A stretch of 64,000 bases of DNA from Begonia masoniana (lineage: Eukaryota; Streptophyta; Magnoliopsida; Cucurbitales; Begoniaceae), in assembly GCA_022432975.1 (NCBI GenBank), contig CM039502.1, positions 17,741,453 to 17,805,452 of the forward strand. Reading direction: 5' to 3'. A model generated the notes under the pieces. That model was given only the letters and a program-made list of their open reading frames with translations, was not told the origin of the DNA and searched no databases. Both the position numbers and the translations under genes were made by a program. Shown here in pieces: positions 48,745 through 60,660 of this stretch. Position 1 is the stretch's first letter; each line of letters starts with the position of its first letter.

Positions 48745-49591
48745 GGGTAATTATCGATTTGAACCCTGTACTATACACGTTTTTTCAATTCGCGCCCTGT
48801 ACTAAAAAACTCGTCAAATCGAACCTTGTACTTTGATTTTGTTATCAGTTTAGACCTTCTATCAACAATTTCATTTAACACTCATTTAAAAAATTATTAA
48901 ACAATCTTGGATTCAATTGAAATTTTTACCACATATTTACTACTTAATGAGAAAATAATCTGGAAAGTTTTGTAATTTTTTAACAAATGTACGATTTATT
49001 GTAATTTTATTTTAGTATTTTATAAAAATATTATAATAAATCATACAAATTTTAGAAAATCAAGAAACATTTTTTATTATCTACCCATAATATGTTAAAC
49101 ATGTGAAAAAGTTTTCAAATAAATCAAATATCGTTTAGTATTTTTTAAAAATTAATTTATAAAGTAAAGAAGAAACTGAGATTAATTTTAAAAAATATCA
49201 AAAAATATTGGATTTATTTGAAACTGTTTCCACATGTTTATCACGTTATGGGTAGATAATAGAAAAATTGTCGTAATTTTTTAAAAGTTGTATGATTTAT
49301 TATAATATTTTTATAAAATACTAAAATAAAATTACAATAAATCGTACATATGTTAAAAAATCATAAAAATTTTCAGATTATTTTTTCATTAAGTAGTAAA
49401 CATATGGTAAAAATTTCAACTGAATCCAAGATCGTTTGGTAATTTTTTAAATGAGGGTTTAATGAAATTGTTGATAGAAAGTCTAAATTGATAACAAAAT
49501 CAAAGTACAGGATTCGATTTGACGATTTTTTTAGTACAGAGGGCGAATTGAAAAAATATGTATAGTACAGGGTTCAAATTGATAATTACCC
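48745..49591. mobile_element. Mutator-like MITE, copy 2 (9 bp duplication TATATTTTA)
   Basis: The 847 bp element has 'GGGTAATTATCGATTTG' at the left and the inverted 'GGGTAATTATCAATTTG' at the right. TATATTTTA flanks both ends (48736-48744, 49592-49600). It is collinear with copy 1 at 17169-18008. Both copies have an exact 9 bp duplication, which fixes the element ends. It has no coding capacity. Confidence 0.9.
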
Positions 49592-49789
49592 TATATTTTA
49601 TGAATCTTTTTATTCAAGTTTACATTGATTGATGATTATGTCGTTAATAAGTAAAAGAAACATTATTCTATTGTTTCTCATTGAAAATACCCTTTCTGAG
49701 AAGTATTTAATATTTCTAACATGTGTGTTCAAGTTTTTTCAGTTTTCAATAAAATTTTAGAATTTGAAGTTAAATGTTTGCAAAAACGG

Positions 49790-50140
49790 CTTCAAAGTGT
49801 CAATCGAAATGACAGAGTGTCGACCGCTAGTCATATTTATGAAACTCTAGAAAGCGTCAAATGTCGACCAGATAATGCTAGTGTCAACCGCGGAAACTAA
49901 TGCAGAAATCTCAAAGAGTTTCAAGTGTCGACAGTATGAACAAATATAGAAATTTTTGAGAACTACAACTGGCGACCGGATAGTGCTAGTGTCGACCACA
50001 TGATCAAATCTAGAAATTCCAAGAGGCTTAAAGTGTCGATCGGAAAGCCAAAGTGTCGATCGAGTTGTTGAACGACTTTTAAAATAACACACAACATTAA
50101 TAAAGTGTCGACCGAGCAAGAGGAAGTGTAGACCGCACTA
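49790..50140. repeat. Dispersed 'AGTGTCGACCG' repeats in the second SIRE-type LTR
   Basis: About a dozen diverged copies of 'AGTGTCGACCGN' occur every 25-45 bp. They sit upstream of the TATA-like box, like the 'TTTGGACGACTGCGTC' array in the first SIRE-type LTR. The two motifs differ but both contain a GAC core. Confidence 0.75.
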
Positions 50141-50488
50141 GCTGTTTTCTTAAACACTTATAAATAGAAGAATGAATACTCATGAAAAGCTACTGAATCT
50201 GAAAAATTGCAACGAAGTGCTGCCAAATCAAAACCTGAGAATCTCTTCCTTCAATTGATCTCTCACTTCTCCTAATTGATCAACTTGTGATTATATGCAT
50301 TGAGAGTGTAACGACCCCTTTTCTCCGTAAGATATTATTTGCTCTGGGGATTGGGCTGTAACCCAATATCCTCCCCTCACAACTTTGTTTGGCGAAGACT
50401 TCCTAGTCGGTCACCCAACCTAGTACTACTCTCACCGAAGTACTTTTAACTTCGGAGTTCTTATGGGATCCGTTGTCAATTGTGCTCC

Positions 50489-51412
50489 TATAACGACCCC
50501 TTATCCCAGTAAGATATTGTCCGCTCTGGGGATTGGACCGTAACCCAATATCCTCTCCTCATGACTTTGTTTGGCGAGGACTTCTCAGTCGGTCACCTAA
50601 TCTGGTACTACTCTCGCCGAAGCACTTTTAACTTCGGAGTTCTCATGGGATCCGTAGCCAATTGTGCTCCAAAATGCGTCTTACTATCTTGGGAGTGTCT
50701 CTTTACATATGTTTTATTTCCACATACTTCCTCAAGCGATGTGGGATTGTGACAACCCCTCTTTTTACGATTGAACCCTCCGGCCCAAGTCCAATCCGGG
50801 ATCCGCGGAGTTTTAACCCAGCATGTCACCCTCCGGCCCAAGTCCCACTCGGGATTCGTGGAGAACTGGGTGGTTCCTTCTCATACGTGTCCATTCAGGT
50901 CATCACAATCACCCCCCCTCGGGGGCCCAACGTCCTCGTTGGCCCAACCGGAAATGTGGCCAACGAGGACGTTGGGCCCCCGAGGGGGGTGATTGTGATG
51001 ACCCGAATGGACACGTATGAGGAGGAACCACCCAGTGCTCCGCGAATCCCGAGTGGGACTTGGGCCAGAGGGTGACGTTCTTGGTTAAAACTCCGCGAAT
51101 CTCGGGTTGGACTTGGGCCGGAGGGTTCGGTCGTAGAAAGGGGGTCGTCACAATCCCACATCGCTTGGGGAAGTATGTGGAAATGAAACATATGTAAAGA
51201 GACCCTTCCAAGATAGAAAGACGTGTTTTAGAGCACAATTGGCAACGGATCTCATAAGAACTCTGAAGTTAAAAGTGCTTCGGCGAGAGTAGTACCAGGT
51301 TGGGTGACCGACTAGGAAGTCCTCGCCAAACAAAGCCGTGAGGGGAGGATATTGTGCTACGGCCCAATCCCTAGAGCGGACAATATCTTGCTAGGAATAT
51401 GGATCGTTACAC
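50489..51412. repeat. ~924 bp inverted repeat formed by two Cassandra halves
   Basis: The left arm 50489-50944 and right arm 50958-51412 are near-identical inverted copies separated by 13 bp. Near the centre 'GGGGGCCCAACGTCCTCG' meets its complement. Each arm is LTR, polypurine tract and part of the internal domain, joined so that both LTRs point outward. Confidence 0.85.
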
Positions 51413-52108
51413 CTCCAAAACACGTCTTACTATCTTGGAGTGTCTCTTTACATATGTTTTATTTCCACATACTTCCTCAAGCGATGTGGGATTGTGACAA
51501 CCCCTCTTTTTACGATTGAACCCTCCGGCCCAAGTCCCACTCGGGATTCGTGGAGAACTGGGTGGTTCCTTCTCATACGTGTCCATTCAGGTCATCACAA
51601 TCACCCCCCCTCGGGGGCCCAACGTCCTCGTTGGCCCAACCGGAAATGTGGCCAACGAGGACGTTGGGCCCCCGAGGGGGGTGATTGTGATGACCCGAAT
51701 GGACACGTATGAGGAGGAACCACCCAGTGCTCCGCGAATCCCGAGTGGGACTTGGGCCAGAGGGTGACGTTCTTGGTTAAAACTCCGCGAATCTCGGGTT
51801 GGACTTGGGCCGGAGGGTTCGGTCGTAGAAAGGGGGGTCGTCACAATCCCACATCGCTTGGGGAAGTATGTGGAAATAAAACATATGTAAAGAGACCCTT
51901 CCAAGATAGAAAGACGTGTTTTAGAGCACAATTGGCAACGGATCTCATAAGAACTCTGAAGTTAAAAGTGCTTCGGCGAGAGTAGTACCAGGTTGGGTGA
52001 CCGACTAGGAAGTCCTCGCCAAACCAAAGCCGTGAGGGTGAGGATATTGTGCTCCGGCCCAATCCCTAGAGCGGACCATATCTTGCTAGGAATATGGATC
52101 GTTACACC
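51413..52108. repeat. Second Cassandra inverted repeat, shorter left arm
   Basis: Left arm 51414-51636, 13 bp spacer, right arm 51650-52108. It is almost identical to 50668-51412, so it looks like a tandem copy of the first inverted unit. Its left arm starts inside the LTR at 'CTCCAAAACACGTCTTAC'. The same joint sequence recurs at 52109 and 52501. Confidence 0.85.
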
Positions 52109-52768
52109 TCCAAAACACGTCTTACTTCGCGAATCCCGAGTGGGACTTGGGCCAGAGGGTGACGTTCTTGGTTAAAACTCCGCGAATCTCGGGTTGGACT
52201 TGGGCCGGAGGGTTCGGTCGTAGAAACGGGGGTCGTCACAATCCCACATCGCTTGGGGAAGTATGTGGAAATAAAACATATGTAAAGAGACCCTTCCAAG
52301 ATAGAAAGACGTGTTTTAGAGCACAATTGGCAACGGATCTCATAAGAACTCTGAAGTTAAAAGTGCTTCGGCGAGAGTAGTACCAGGTTGGGTGACCGAC
52401 TAGGAAGTCCTCGCCAAACAAAGCCGTGAGGGGAGGATATTGTGCTACGGCCCAATCCCTAGAGCGGACAATATCTTGCTAGGAATATGGATCGTTACAC
52501 CTCCAAAACACGTCTTACTATCTTGAGAGGGTTTCCTTACATATATTTCATTTCCATATACTTCCCCAAGTGATGTGTGATTGTAACAATCCCCTCTTTA
52601 CTACTCGGGATTCGCCTACACTCGAGTCGGGATCCACCCCGCAAACCCAAGGTTTGCCCCACAGTCGTACTCATATGTACATATCTGGGTCATCATAATC
52701 ACCCCCCCTCGGGGGCCCAACGTCCCTGTTGGCCATATTTCCAGTTGGGTACAGGCTCTGATACCATT

Positions 52769-53034
52769 TGTAACGATTCGTTTTTCCCGTAAGATATTGT
52801 CTGCTCTAGGGATTGGGCCGTAACCCAATATCCTCACCTCACGGCTTTGTTTGGCGAGGACTTCCTAGTCGGTCATCCAACCTGGTACTACTATCACCGA
52901 AGTACTTTTAACTTCAGAGTTCTTATGGGATCCGTTGCCAATTGTGTTCCAAAATGCGTCTTACTATCTTAGGAGGGTTTCCTTACATATGTTTCATTTC
53001 CATATACTTTTCCAAGCGATGTGGGATTGTGACA
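52769..53034 (-). mobile_element. Cassandra LTR, representative tandem unit
   Basis: The LTR is 266 bp and ends on the plus strand with 'GGGATTGTGACA'. It starts 'TGTAACGATTCG', directly beside the inverted primer-binding site (52755-52766). The 5S-like block is on the minus strand. Units at 53216-53480 and 53662-53926 are nearly identical. Confidence 0.85.
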
Positions 53035-54498
53035 ACCCCCTTTTTACGACCCGAGATTCGCTTACACTTGATTCCGGGATCCACACCGCAAACTCGAGGT
53101 TTGCCCCGCAGTCGTACTCATATGTACATATCTGGGTCATCATAATCACCCCCCCTCGGGGGCCCAACGTCCCTGTTGGCCATATTTCCAGTTGGGTACA
53201 GGCTCTGATACCATTTGTAACGATTCGTTTTTTCCCGTAAGATATTGTCTGCTCTAGGGATTGGGCCGTAACCCAATATCCTCACCTCACGGCTTTGTTT
53301 GGCGAGGACTTCCTAGTCGGTCATCCAACCTGGTACTACTATCACCGAGTACTTTTAACTTCAGAGTTCTTATGGGATCCGTTGCCAATTGTGTTCCAAA
53401 ATGCGTCTTACTATCTTGAGAGGGTTTCCTTACATATTTTCATTTCCATATACTTTTCCAAGCGATGTGGGATTGTGACGACCCCCTTTTTACGACCCGA
53501 GATTCGCTTACACTTGATTCCGGGATCCACACCGCAAACTCGAGGTTTGCCCCACAGTCGTACTCATATGTACATATCTGGGTCATCATAATCACCCCCC
53601 CTCGGGGGCCCAACGTCCCTGTTGGCCATATTTCCAGTTGGGTACAGGCTCTGATACCATTTGTAACGATTCGTTTTTCCCGTAAGATATTGTCTGCTCT
53701 AGGGATTGGGCCGTAACCCAATATCCTCACCTCACGGCTTTGTTTGGCGAGGACTTCCTAGTCGGTCATCCAACCTGGTACTACTATCACCGAAGTACTT
53801 TTAACTTCAGAGTTCTTATGGGATCCGTTGCCAATTGTGTTCCAAAATGCGTCTTACTATCTTAGGAGGGTTTCCTTACATATGTTTCATTTCCATATAC
53901 TTTTCCAAGCGATGTGGGATTGTGACAACCCCCTTTTTACGACCCGAGATTCGCTTACACTTGATTCCGGGATCCACACCGCAAACTCGAGGTTTGCCCC
54001 GCAGTCGTACTCATATGTACATATCTGGGTCATCATAATCACCCCCCCTCGGGGGCCCAACGTCCCTGTTGGCCATATTTCCAGTTGGGTACAGGCTCTG
54101 ATACCATTTGTAACGATTCGTTTTTTCCCGAGAGTGTGAGAGATTTGTATTCATCGATATTTCGATCTCATTACTATTTGTGAACGTATAAAGGGTGATA
54201 CCCCGAAGAAGAGTCTTGTAAGGCATTGATTGACGTCTGGAAAATCAATCGAGTGAAGTCAAAAAGTTAAGATTGGAAGAAATCTTCAAAGAGGAGCCTT
54301 AAAGCGCGTTAACAACTCGGTTGCATCTCTTCTTTCTAAACTTCTTAGAATTTGTTCACTATAAGTTTGAACTTTGACAAATTAATCTTATTGCTTGAGA
54401 ATATCACTAAATTTGAAATTATGCAAATAGTAAACTAATCATAAAAAAGTTGTTAATAACCTAATTCACCCTCCTTTTAAGTTATTTTCGATCCTACA

Positions 54499-55417
54499 GA
54501 CTCAACTCAGAAAAAATAGAGTTATCAAACTCTAAGAATAGAAGCAATGAATAAGCTTATGAAGAAGCAAGCTTATCCCTGATCTGACGGGTAGTTGTTG
54601 CGTTGCGTTAGTGAAGGAATTCAATCCTTCCAACGAAACTCTAGAAATGATAAAAGGGTAAGCTTAGGGGACGACGACGAGGTTCCTTGCGCAGGTGACT
54701 CTTAGGGTCGCAGGGATTGACAGAGGATGCGGTGGTGATTTCTTATGTGGTTGCACCAATTAAGGAGTATGCAAAATTAGAACATCAATATTTGATGCTC
54801 TTTTTTTTTTTTAAAGGAAAAGGACGAAAAGGTAAATTGAAAGGGAAGATGGAAGATTCCGAATGCTTGGTTGGGATATTTTTTAATGGTTTTATACCCA
54901 ACTCATTACAAATGAGTTGACGGAGGGGGACAGAAGAGAAGAAGAAGAAGAGGAAATATAGGACATCAATGGCGTTCATTCATTCTTAAAGAAAACATCT
55001 TCTTACAGTGGGATTGAAGGAGATCAACAATGGCGGAAAAGGGAGCAGAAACGTTGACTTCACTCCATTGCTTCGAAGAACCAGTTACCATTACAGGCAG
55101 TATATCTCAATGACAAAATTCCAGTTTTGTCTAAACCCAAGGCACTAACAATACTCAGGATGGAAGACACACAAATCACAGTGCATAGATTATAATGATT
55201 CACACTTGATACCAACATCTATCACGCAAATCAAAAGCCCGATAAGGCTCGACAATGGACGTACACAGATTTATTGGATTCAAACAACTCAGAAAGAAAT
55301 CAATGGCTTGCGTTTGATCAACACAGAATAGACAAATAGAAGAATAAAGCGAGGAGAAGGAGAAGATCTTTATCTGTGTATTTTCGTCAACTGAATCGGC
55401 TCAATTTACTGAGATTT
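54499..55417. other. Spacer downstream of MOT1
   Basis: The right part (about 55100-55417) probably holds the MOT1 3' UTR. The rest shows no gene. Confidence 0.5.
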
Positions 55418-56860
55418 CTATGGTGTTGAAGGTTTCGCCATACTCACCTCTCTTAGCCGGAGAATCAGGTGGACGACCATTCCACACAAGAAACCAAGGG
55501 CGGCGCTAGAGCCCACGAGCGAAACCGCCGTGCAAATGAGCAGCACAAACGACTGTTCTTTAGTCTGCATGTCTCTCGAAGCCATGGCAAGCTCCACTCC
55601 GGCGAAAAGCAGTAAAACCCCAAGCATTCCGACCGGGAATTGATTCAAAATCACTACCAACGAACTTCCCAAAACCAGACCCACGATCGTTTTGGCTGCC
55701 CCAAGAAATGCCACGCAGCCGCCGCTCCTCCCCCCAAACTTGTACTGTCCGGCTAACCCACCTGCACCGTGGCAGGTCGGCAAGGCTCCGAACCAACACC
55801 CTACTATGTTCATCAGCCCTACTGTCACTGCCAACGACGTCGGTGAAAATTCCCGGCCTGGAAACAGATCAGATGACAATTTGCAAACGGCAATCACAGA
55901 GTTCAAAACCGAAAGTGGGAGCTGAGGAATTGTTCCCTTTATGAACCCATCTTTCCAGGCATGCTTTGATATCTTCACAATATCAATGGAAGATGGCCCA
56001 AAGTTGATCTCTTTCACCATTTTAGGCTTTCTTATAAATGCCAACACAACACCCAGCAAAAATATTATAAAAGCAGAAGGGAGTGAATATACGAGTTTTC
56101 TCAGTTTGGTCAGTGTTCGTTTAAATCGTCCTCCATTGTTAGCTTCTGAGTTTTCGCCGTCGTATTCTTCACCTGCACCGTTAACGATGACGATAAAACA
56201 AGCACATAAGAGAGCTAAAACCAGCCCATCCAAACCGAACCACTCCCTATAATCGAGAGATTTAGATTTCGCAAAATTCTGATCATAACGAACGTATCTA
56301 ACAGCAGTGAGTGCAAACGATAAGCCTTGAGCTAACTGAATTCCCCTCACAACAGGCAAAGGAATCAGCCTATAAGCGAGCTCCATTAACCCAGTGACAC
56401 CCAGTACGAATAGGGCCCCTCCGGTTAATATTCCGGCAGCCAAGATTTCCGTGATGCCAAAATTGGCATTGGATAAGGCGACCGCGGCGATGGATTTCAT
56501 CGGCTGAACTGGCATCGGAACACCGTAAATTGCACCAGTGATAATATTGTAGACCCCTGTAAAAATCAGAGTAGTTCCCAAGTTAAGGTCCTTCGACAGC
56601 GTCAATGCCAGCACGATTGGAATAAAGGTCCCCAAATCGCCCATAGCCCCATTAATTTCAGCCCACTTAGACCGGAAAACCAGATTGGATTTCACTGCAC
56701 CCACAATTTTGCCAGGAAATCTTGATGGAGACAGGGGGTGAGCGGTTTCAGGAAGACTTTGAGTGGTTTCTGGGCGTGAAACTGGGAGATCTGGAGACGC
56801 CATGAAAGCAAACCAAGTCTGCTCAGGACGAAAATATGGGGAATGCAAAGAGGAAGCCAT
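55418..56860 (-). CDS. MOT1: Molybdate transporter MOT1 (SULTR5-type)
   Basis: Single exon of 480 residues, as is usual for plant MOT1 genes. Diagnostic motifs: 'INGAMGDLGTFIPIVLALTL', 'YGVPMPVQPMKSIAAVAL', 'LPVVRGIQLAQGLSFAL', 'IPQLPLSVLNSVIAVCKLS' and 'GALPTCHGAGGLAGQYKFGG'. Roughly ten hydrophobic segments are visible. Unlike SULTR1-4 sulfate transporters it lacks a STAS domain, which marks the MOT1 branch. It moves molybdate for molybdenum-cofactor synthesis; plasma membrane, mitochondrial or endomembrane sites are reported for family members, and the tonoplast for MOT2. The first ATG (56860) is in 'CCCATGG', a good plant context. A TATA-like 'TATAAAA' lies only about 12 bp upstream, so Met20 (56803) is an alternative start. 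MOT2 remains possible. Confidence 0.93.
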   Translation of the reverse strand: MASSLHSPYFRPEQTWFAFMASPDLPVSRPETTQSLPETAHPLSPSRFPGKIVGAVKSNLVFRSKWAEINGAMGDLGTFIPIVLALTLSKDLNLGTTLIFTGVYNIITGAIYGVPMPVQPMKSIAAVALSNANFGITEILAAGILTGGALFVLGVTGLMELAYRLIPLPVVRGIQLAQGLSFALTAVRYVRYDQNFAKSKSLDYREWFGLDGLVLALLCACFIVIVNGAGEEYDGENSEANNGGRFKRTLTKLRKLVYSLPSAFIIFLLGVVLAFIRKPKMVKEINFGPSSIDIVKISKHAWKDGFIKGTIPQLPLSVLNSVIAVCKLSSDLFPGREFSPTSLAVTVGLMNIVGCWFGALPTCHGAGGLAGQYKFGGRSGGCVAFLGAAKTIVGLVLGSSLVVILNQFPVGMLGVLLLFAGVELAMASRDMQTKEQSFVLLICTAVSLVGSSAALGFLCGMVVHLILRLREVSMAKPSTP

Positions 56861-59519
56861 GGGAGAGTTGAATTTTATAAGAGCAAGGATCTACGAGTAA
56901 TGCATGCACTGTTCATTTGTTTAATAACTTTAATCATTTACTGTTACTATTACCGCTGATTGCATTTCACGACTGCTATTAATTCACACTTCACTATTTA
57001 ATTGTTACAGTGTGTCGAAGGAGACAGACCAAGAACGAGAATGAAATTAAATTAGAAAATCCAAGCTTTTGAGTAATACCTTCACGTGTGACGTCGTATA
57101 ATCACTTGAAATTAATTATTTAATAATTTTCATAATTAAAATACTAGAGTAATTGTGTTACACGTTATTATGTCACGTATCAAAGTATCGGATTAGAGCG
57201 ATGAATTTTGTTTTTATTTTATTTTCTCTTATGAATAGTGAGACGCTATGAGCTTTCGTTCTGTTAACAAATTCATTCTAACTGTTGAAGTTTTCGTTGA
57301 AATCATTCCGGCGCCCTCCTCTCATTCGCAAGTCCACTCCCGAGACACTTTTTTTGTTCTTTAATTTTCAGGCGCTCAGTCTAAACCGCAGACACCTAGT
57401 CTCGAGAGCACTTTTGATCGTGGAAGCCCAATATCAAAGCAATGTTTGTCAATATCACCAGAAAGGCGCCCTGTTTTAAGTGAGGGTGTCGTTTAAAGGC
57501 AAGCACCTAAAATGATTTTTAATGAAAACTTCAACGACAATAGTAAATTTGTTAACATAACATAATTTAATTGGTAGTTTATTAACAAACACAATTTAGG
57601 GTCAGCTTGTCACAGATTTTATAGTCCAAGGCGTTTTGTTTTTAAAATTTTCTTAATCTTATATTTGAAAAAAATATAGAAAAATTAAAATTATCCAAAC
57701 CCATATTTGGCTTTAAGCCTTTAACATTCCTACATATTTTAAATACATAACTACCAAAAATACAAATCTCACAGTGATTATAACTAGTCAAGAAATTAAC
57801 TGAACTCTAATTAAACATTTGACTTCGTTTAATGATGCGACCTTGCTTCCAACTTCTAAGCTCTAACTCTATAGTGGGAATGTTAATAAATAATTAGATT
57901 CGAACGAAGAGATAAGTATGGGGACTACGTTGCTTGAAAGAATGGATTATTGACCAAATAATTAAGAAAATAGCAATCGATCGAGTCACTTGGACGGCAG
58001 TCGGCTGAACTAAATTGAAGCAAAAAAACAAGCAAGAGTTTACGAGTCGAGATGAATTATTAATCTATGATACGATAAAATCATTTTCGTATAGTGCTTT
58101 TTTTGACCAACCCGACTTACGCACTAAACGATTGAGAGAAATGAATTAATTCAATGGACTTCTTATGTCAATGAGAGTAACTAACCCAATTCATTTAGGA
58201 ATCCACCTTGTCCATCTATACAGATTTGCTCTTAACCAATGAAAGTCTATTCAATTTGAGCATAACAAATAGAAATGCGAACCCTACAAATTTAAGAAAA
58301 CTATCGAGTTTGAACGAACTCATGATACGAAAGTAAATCGTTTACCAAGTTAAGTACTCATTTTTAAAAAATATTTATACGTAATGTAGTGATGTGTCAC
58401 GTCTTGTTTCGATTCGTTAATAATTATCTTATAAATTAATAGATTATAGATCTTATGGTTAAATTCAAAGAATTTGCACAAACTTGTAGTACCAAAATAA
58501 ATCGTTTACCAAGAACTCGTTTTTCAAATAAATATTTTTAAGCGACATAGCGATGCGTCACGTCTTGTTTCGATTAGTTAGTAATTATTTTATAAATTAA
58601 TAATAATAAAAAAATGAGATCCAACAATCTCAAGGAACAAAGTAAAAAGCTGTCTTGGGTTCGGTTACTCGTAATTAATTCATTAACAGTCAGAAATCAT
58701 TTTAATTAACACAGGACAGAGGGAAGGGCGAGGCAGGGCTGGGAGGGGCAATTGATATGCCTAAGGGCGCCTGACCCTCAAGCTTGTCCCCGGCCCCAAC
58801 TGCATATGCCTGTGATGCGGAAAATCTAATCTTCTATTTTAATTTTTTTGGAAAATAATTACTACTTACCATTGACTAACATGGCATAATTTAGACCAGC
58901 TCTATATTTTTTGAAAAATTAAATAAAAAATTGAACTTTGACTTCTCTATAACATGTCGGGATCGACAATCAGGCTATGGTTTGGAGGTCGTGACTTGTT
59001 TTTGCTGGCTAGATTTGCACGTAGACCGATTTTTTAATCTATTCTAGCGAAATGTTGCTTTAGCACTGCATCGTTGTAATAGGTTTCAAAGTCGGTCTGC
59101 ATGACAACTCGGGCTGATTGAAGGGTCCATGGCCGATTAGGCCAAATCTCTTTTGTGGGTCGTGCCTTAACGTATTTTTCTAAGGACAATTACAATCACT
59201 ACATCTCTAATCCATAAAACCATTAGCGAGTCTCAGGGTTAATCAATGATCATTAGTGGCAGGGTTGGACAAAACCAAATCTGTGGAACACGAACCGAAC
59301 CAGTCACCATGGTCGATTCAGTCTTGGTTTGTCGGTGAACCAAGAAAAACTGAACCGAATTAAAATTTAAATATCCTAACTCAAAAAACAAAACTCATTC
59401 CTCAATCGTGAATTTGTTTCTTGTATTGTCTCGTCTCGTCTCAGCCCCTCCTCGCTCAGTCGCTCCTTCCTCGCCTTTTCTCAATCATGTGGCTGTCTCG
59501 CCGCTCGTCATTCTCTCTT
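56861..59519. other. Spacer upstream of MOT1
   Basis: Contains the MOT1 promoter region and AT-rich sequence with a diverged tandem duplication (58335-58603). I see no gene. Confidence 0.5.
58335..58603. repeat. Diverged direct duplication, ~105 bp units
   Basis: Units 58335-58442 and 58498-58603 both begin 'AAATCGTTTACCAAG' and share 'CACGTCTTGTTTCGATT' and 'TATAAATTAAT'. They are separated by about 55 bp. Confidence 0.75.
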
Positions 59520-60660
59520 TCTAGTCAGCAGTCACCTCTGCCACTGCTTGAAGTCGACGCTCGCATGTCGAGTGTCGCCTACTGACACGCTTCCAATGAG
59601 GAATTGGAAGTGAGGAGATTGAACAAAAAGGAGGAAATTCGAAGATTAGTTGACTGAGCACAATGGACTCCTCTTTTCTTGAGATGACTTGAAAGGTTTG
59701 GTACTCCTTTGCTAGGGAATTCACTACTTGAGGAAGTAATGAGAAAGGGGTATTAGTATGGATAACTAGCTCAAATCCAACAAAATGGCTAGTCAAATTT
59801 ACACACTCAAACTCATTTGGATATGACTCACCAAGCAAGATAGAGGCAACTTGAAGTAGTGAACTTCAAACTTGTGAAGAAAATTTTCAACACAAAGAGG
59901 AGGCACAATTTTATTGCCAAAAAAAATCGAAGTGCCTTACAACATGACTTTGAGGGCTATTTATAGCCTCAAAGTCGAATTTTTCAAAGTACAAAAATAA
60001 CCTCAAGAAAATACATGTATTTGGATAATGATGGCTTTTCAATGACATCTTTTCACAAGTGCATCTCTCCAAAACGTAGCTTTTGATTTTCCAATGACTT
60101 CTACAACTTCCAAAGTCCTCCAATTCATGAATTTACTTGTTGTAAGAAGTGATAAGTATGTATTCACTTGATCCAATTGAATCGATCAAGTGAACCATGC
60201 ATTCACTAGATCCAAAATTGGATCGGCCAAGTGAACATTCCAAATGATGACTTTTGGACTCCCAAGGTTGATCTTCAACACGCCAAGGTCCTTCTACATG
60301 TTTTATATTTAACACACAAAATATAGACTAATGCATTGCACTCACTTTGACCCAAGTGTTTGGATCGGCTAAATGAGTGCACACAAACTAAAACTCGCAC
60401 AAATAAAATTAAATAAAATCCAAGTTTAAAAGATTTAAGATAATAAATTAGAATTACCCTAATAGATAGTCTTTCAAGTAAGAGGTCATGAATAATGCAA
60501 GAATTTGATGATCTTCAAGTCGGCCCAGTGCTAGACGTGGCCACTAAGGGGCAGCACTCCTCCGTGGATGAAAGACATGGGCCTTCTTCGAGCTTAACAA
60601 GATGTAAGGGCTTCTCCTTATTCATAATTGAAGTGATTTCTTATCAATTCTAGTAAAAAG
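59520..60660 (-). mobile_element. LTR-like sequence of unknown retroelement
   Basis: The minus strand has a promoter-like 'GGCTATAAATAGCC' (59956-59967). It is preceded by ~600 bp containing repeated 'TTCACTTGGCCGATCCAATT'-type units and followed by leader-like sequence with an open, unrecognised stretch (59838-59521). This resembles a U3-R-U5 arrangement. I could not find termini, primer-binding site or target duplication. Confidence 0.35.

Larger units (their letters stand above)
50307..54129. mobile_element. Array of Cassandra TRIM units, part inverted, part tandem
   Basis: Flanked by GAGAG (50302-50306, 54130-54134). Units in order: a partial LTR on the minus strand (50307-50488); a full minus LTR (50489-50754); internal domain, inverted internal domain and a plus LTR (to 51412); a second, shorter inverted structure (51413-52108); internal remnant and plus LTR (about 52127-52500). 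Then comes a tandem series on the minus strand with LTRs at 52769-53034, 53216-53480 and 53662-53926, alternating with ~185 bp internal domains. The last LTR (54109-54129) is only its first ~21 bp. Each minus-strand internal domain ends with 'GCTCTGATACCA', the inverted primer-binding site. About nine 5S-like blocks are present. Confidence 0.85.
48703..54498 (+). mobile_element. Second SIRE-type LTR (probably solo), with nested MITE and Cassandra array
   Basis: It begins 'TGTTAACTTAAAATATATTT', like the first SIRE-type LTR ('TGTTGACTTAAATGG'), and ends 'TTATTTTCGATCCTACA' at 54498, the usual SIRE LTR end. Without the MITE (48745-49591) and the Cassandra array (50307-54129) it is about 1.1 kb. 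It has a repeat block, a TATA-like 'CTTATAAATAGAAG' near 50156-50169 and the SIRE-like U5 segment ('ACCTAATTCACCCTCC'). No primer-binding site follows, so it is solo or truncated. The flanking 5-mers (CACCA and GACTC) do not match, so no target duplication is supported. Confidence 0.7.

Noticed and set aside
50561..54226. Many 60-140 codon ORFs in both strands
   Set aside because: They are readings of the repeated Cassandra LTR and internal domains; Cassandra encodes no protein.
48703..54498. Target duplication for the second SIRE-type LTR
   Set aside because: The flanking 5-mers CACCA and GACTC do not match.
55560..56252. ORFs overlapping MOT1 in other frames
   Set aside because: They are shadows of the well supported MOT1 frame.
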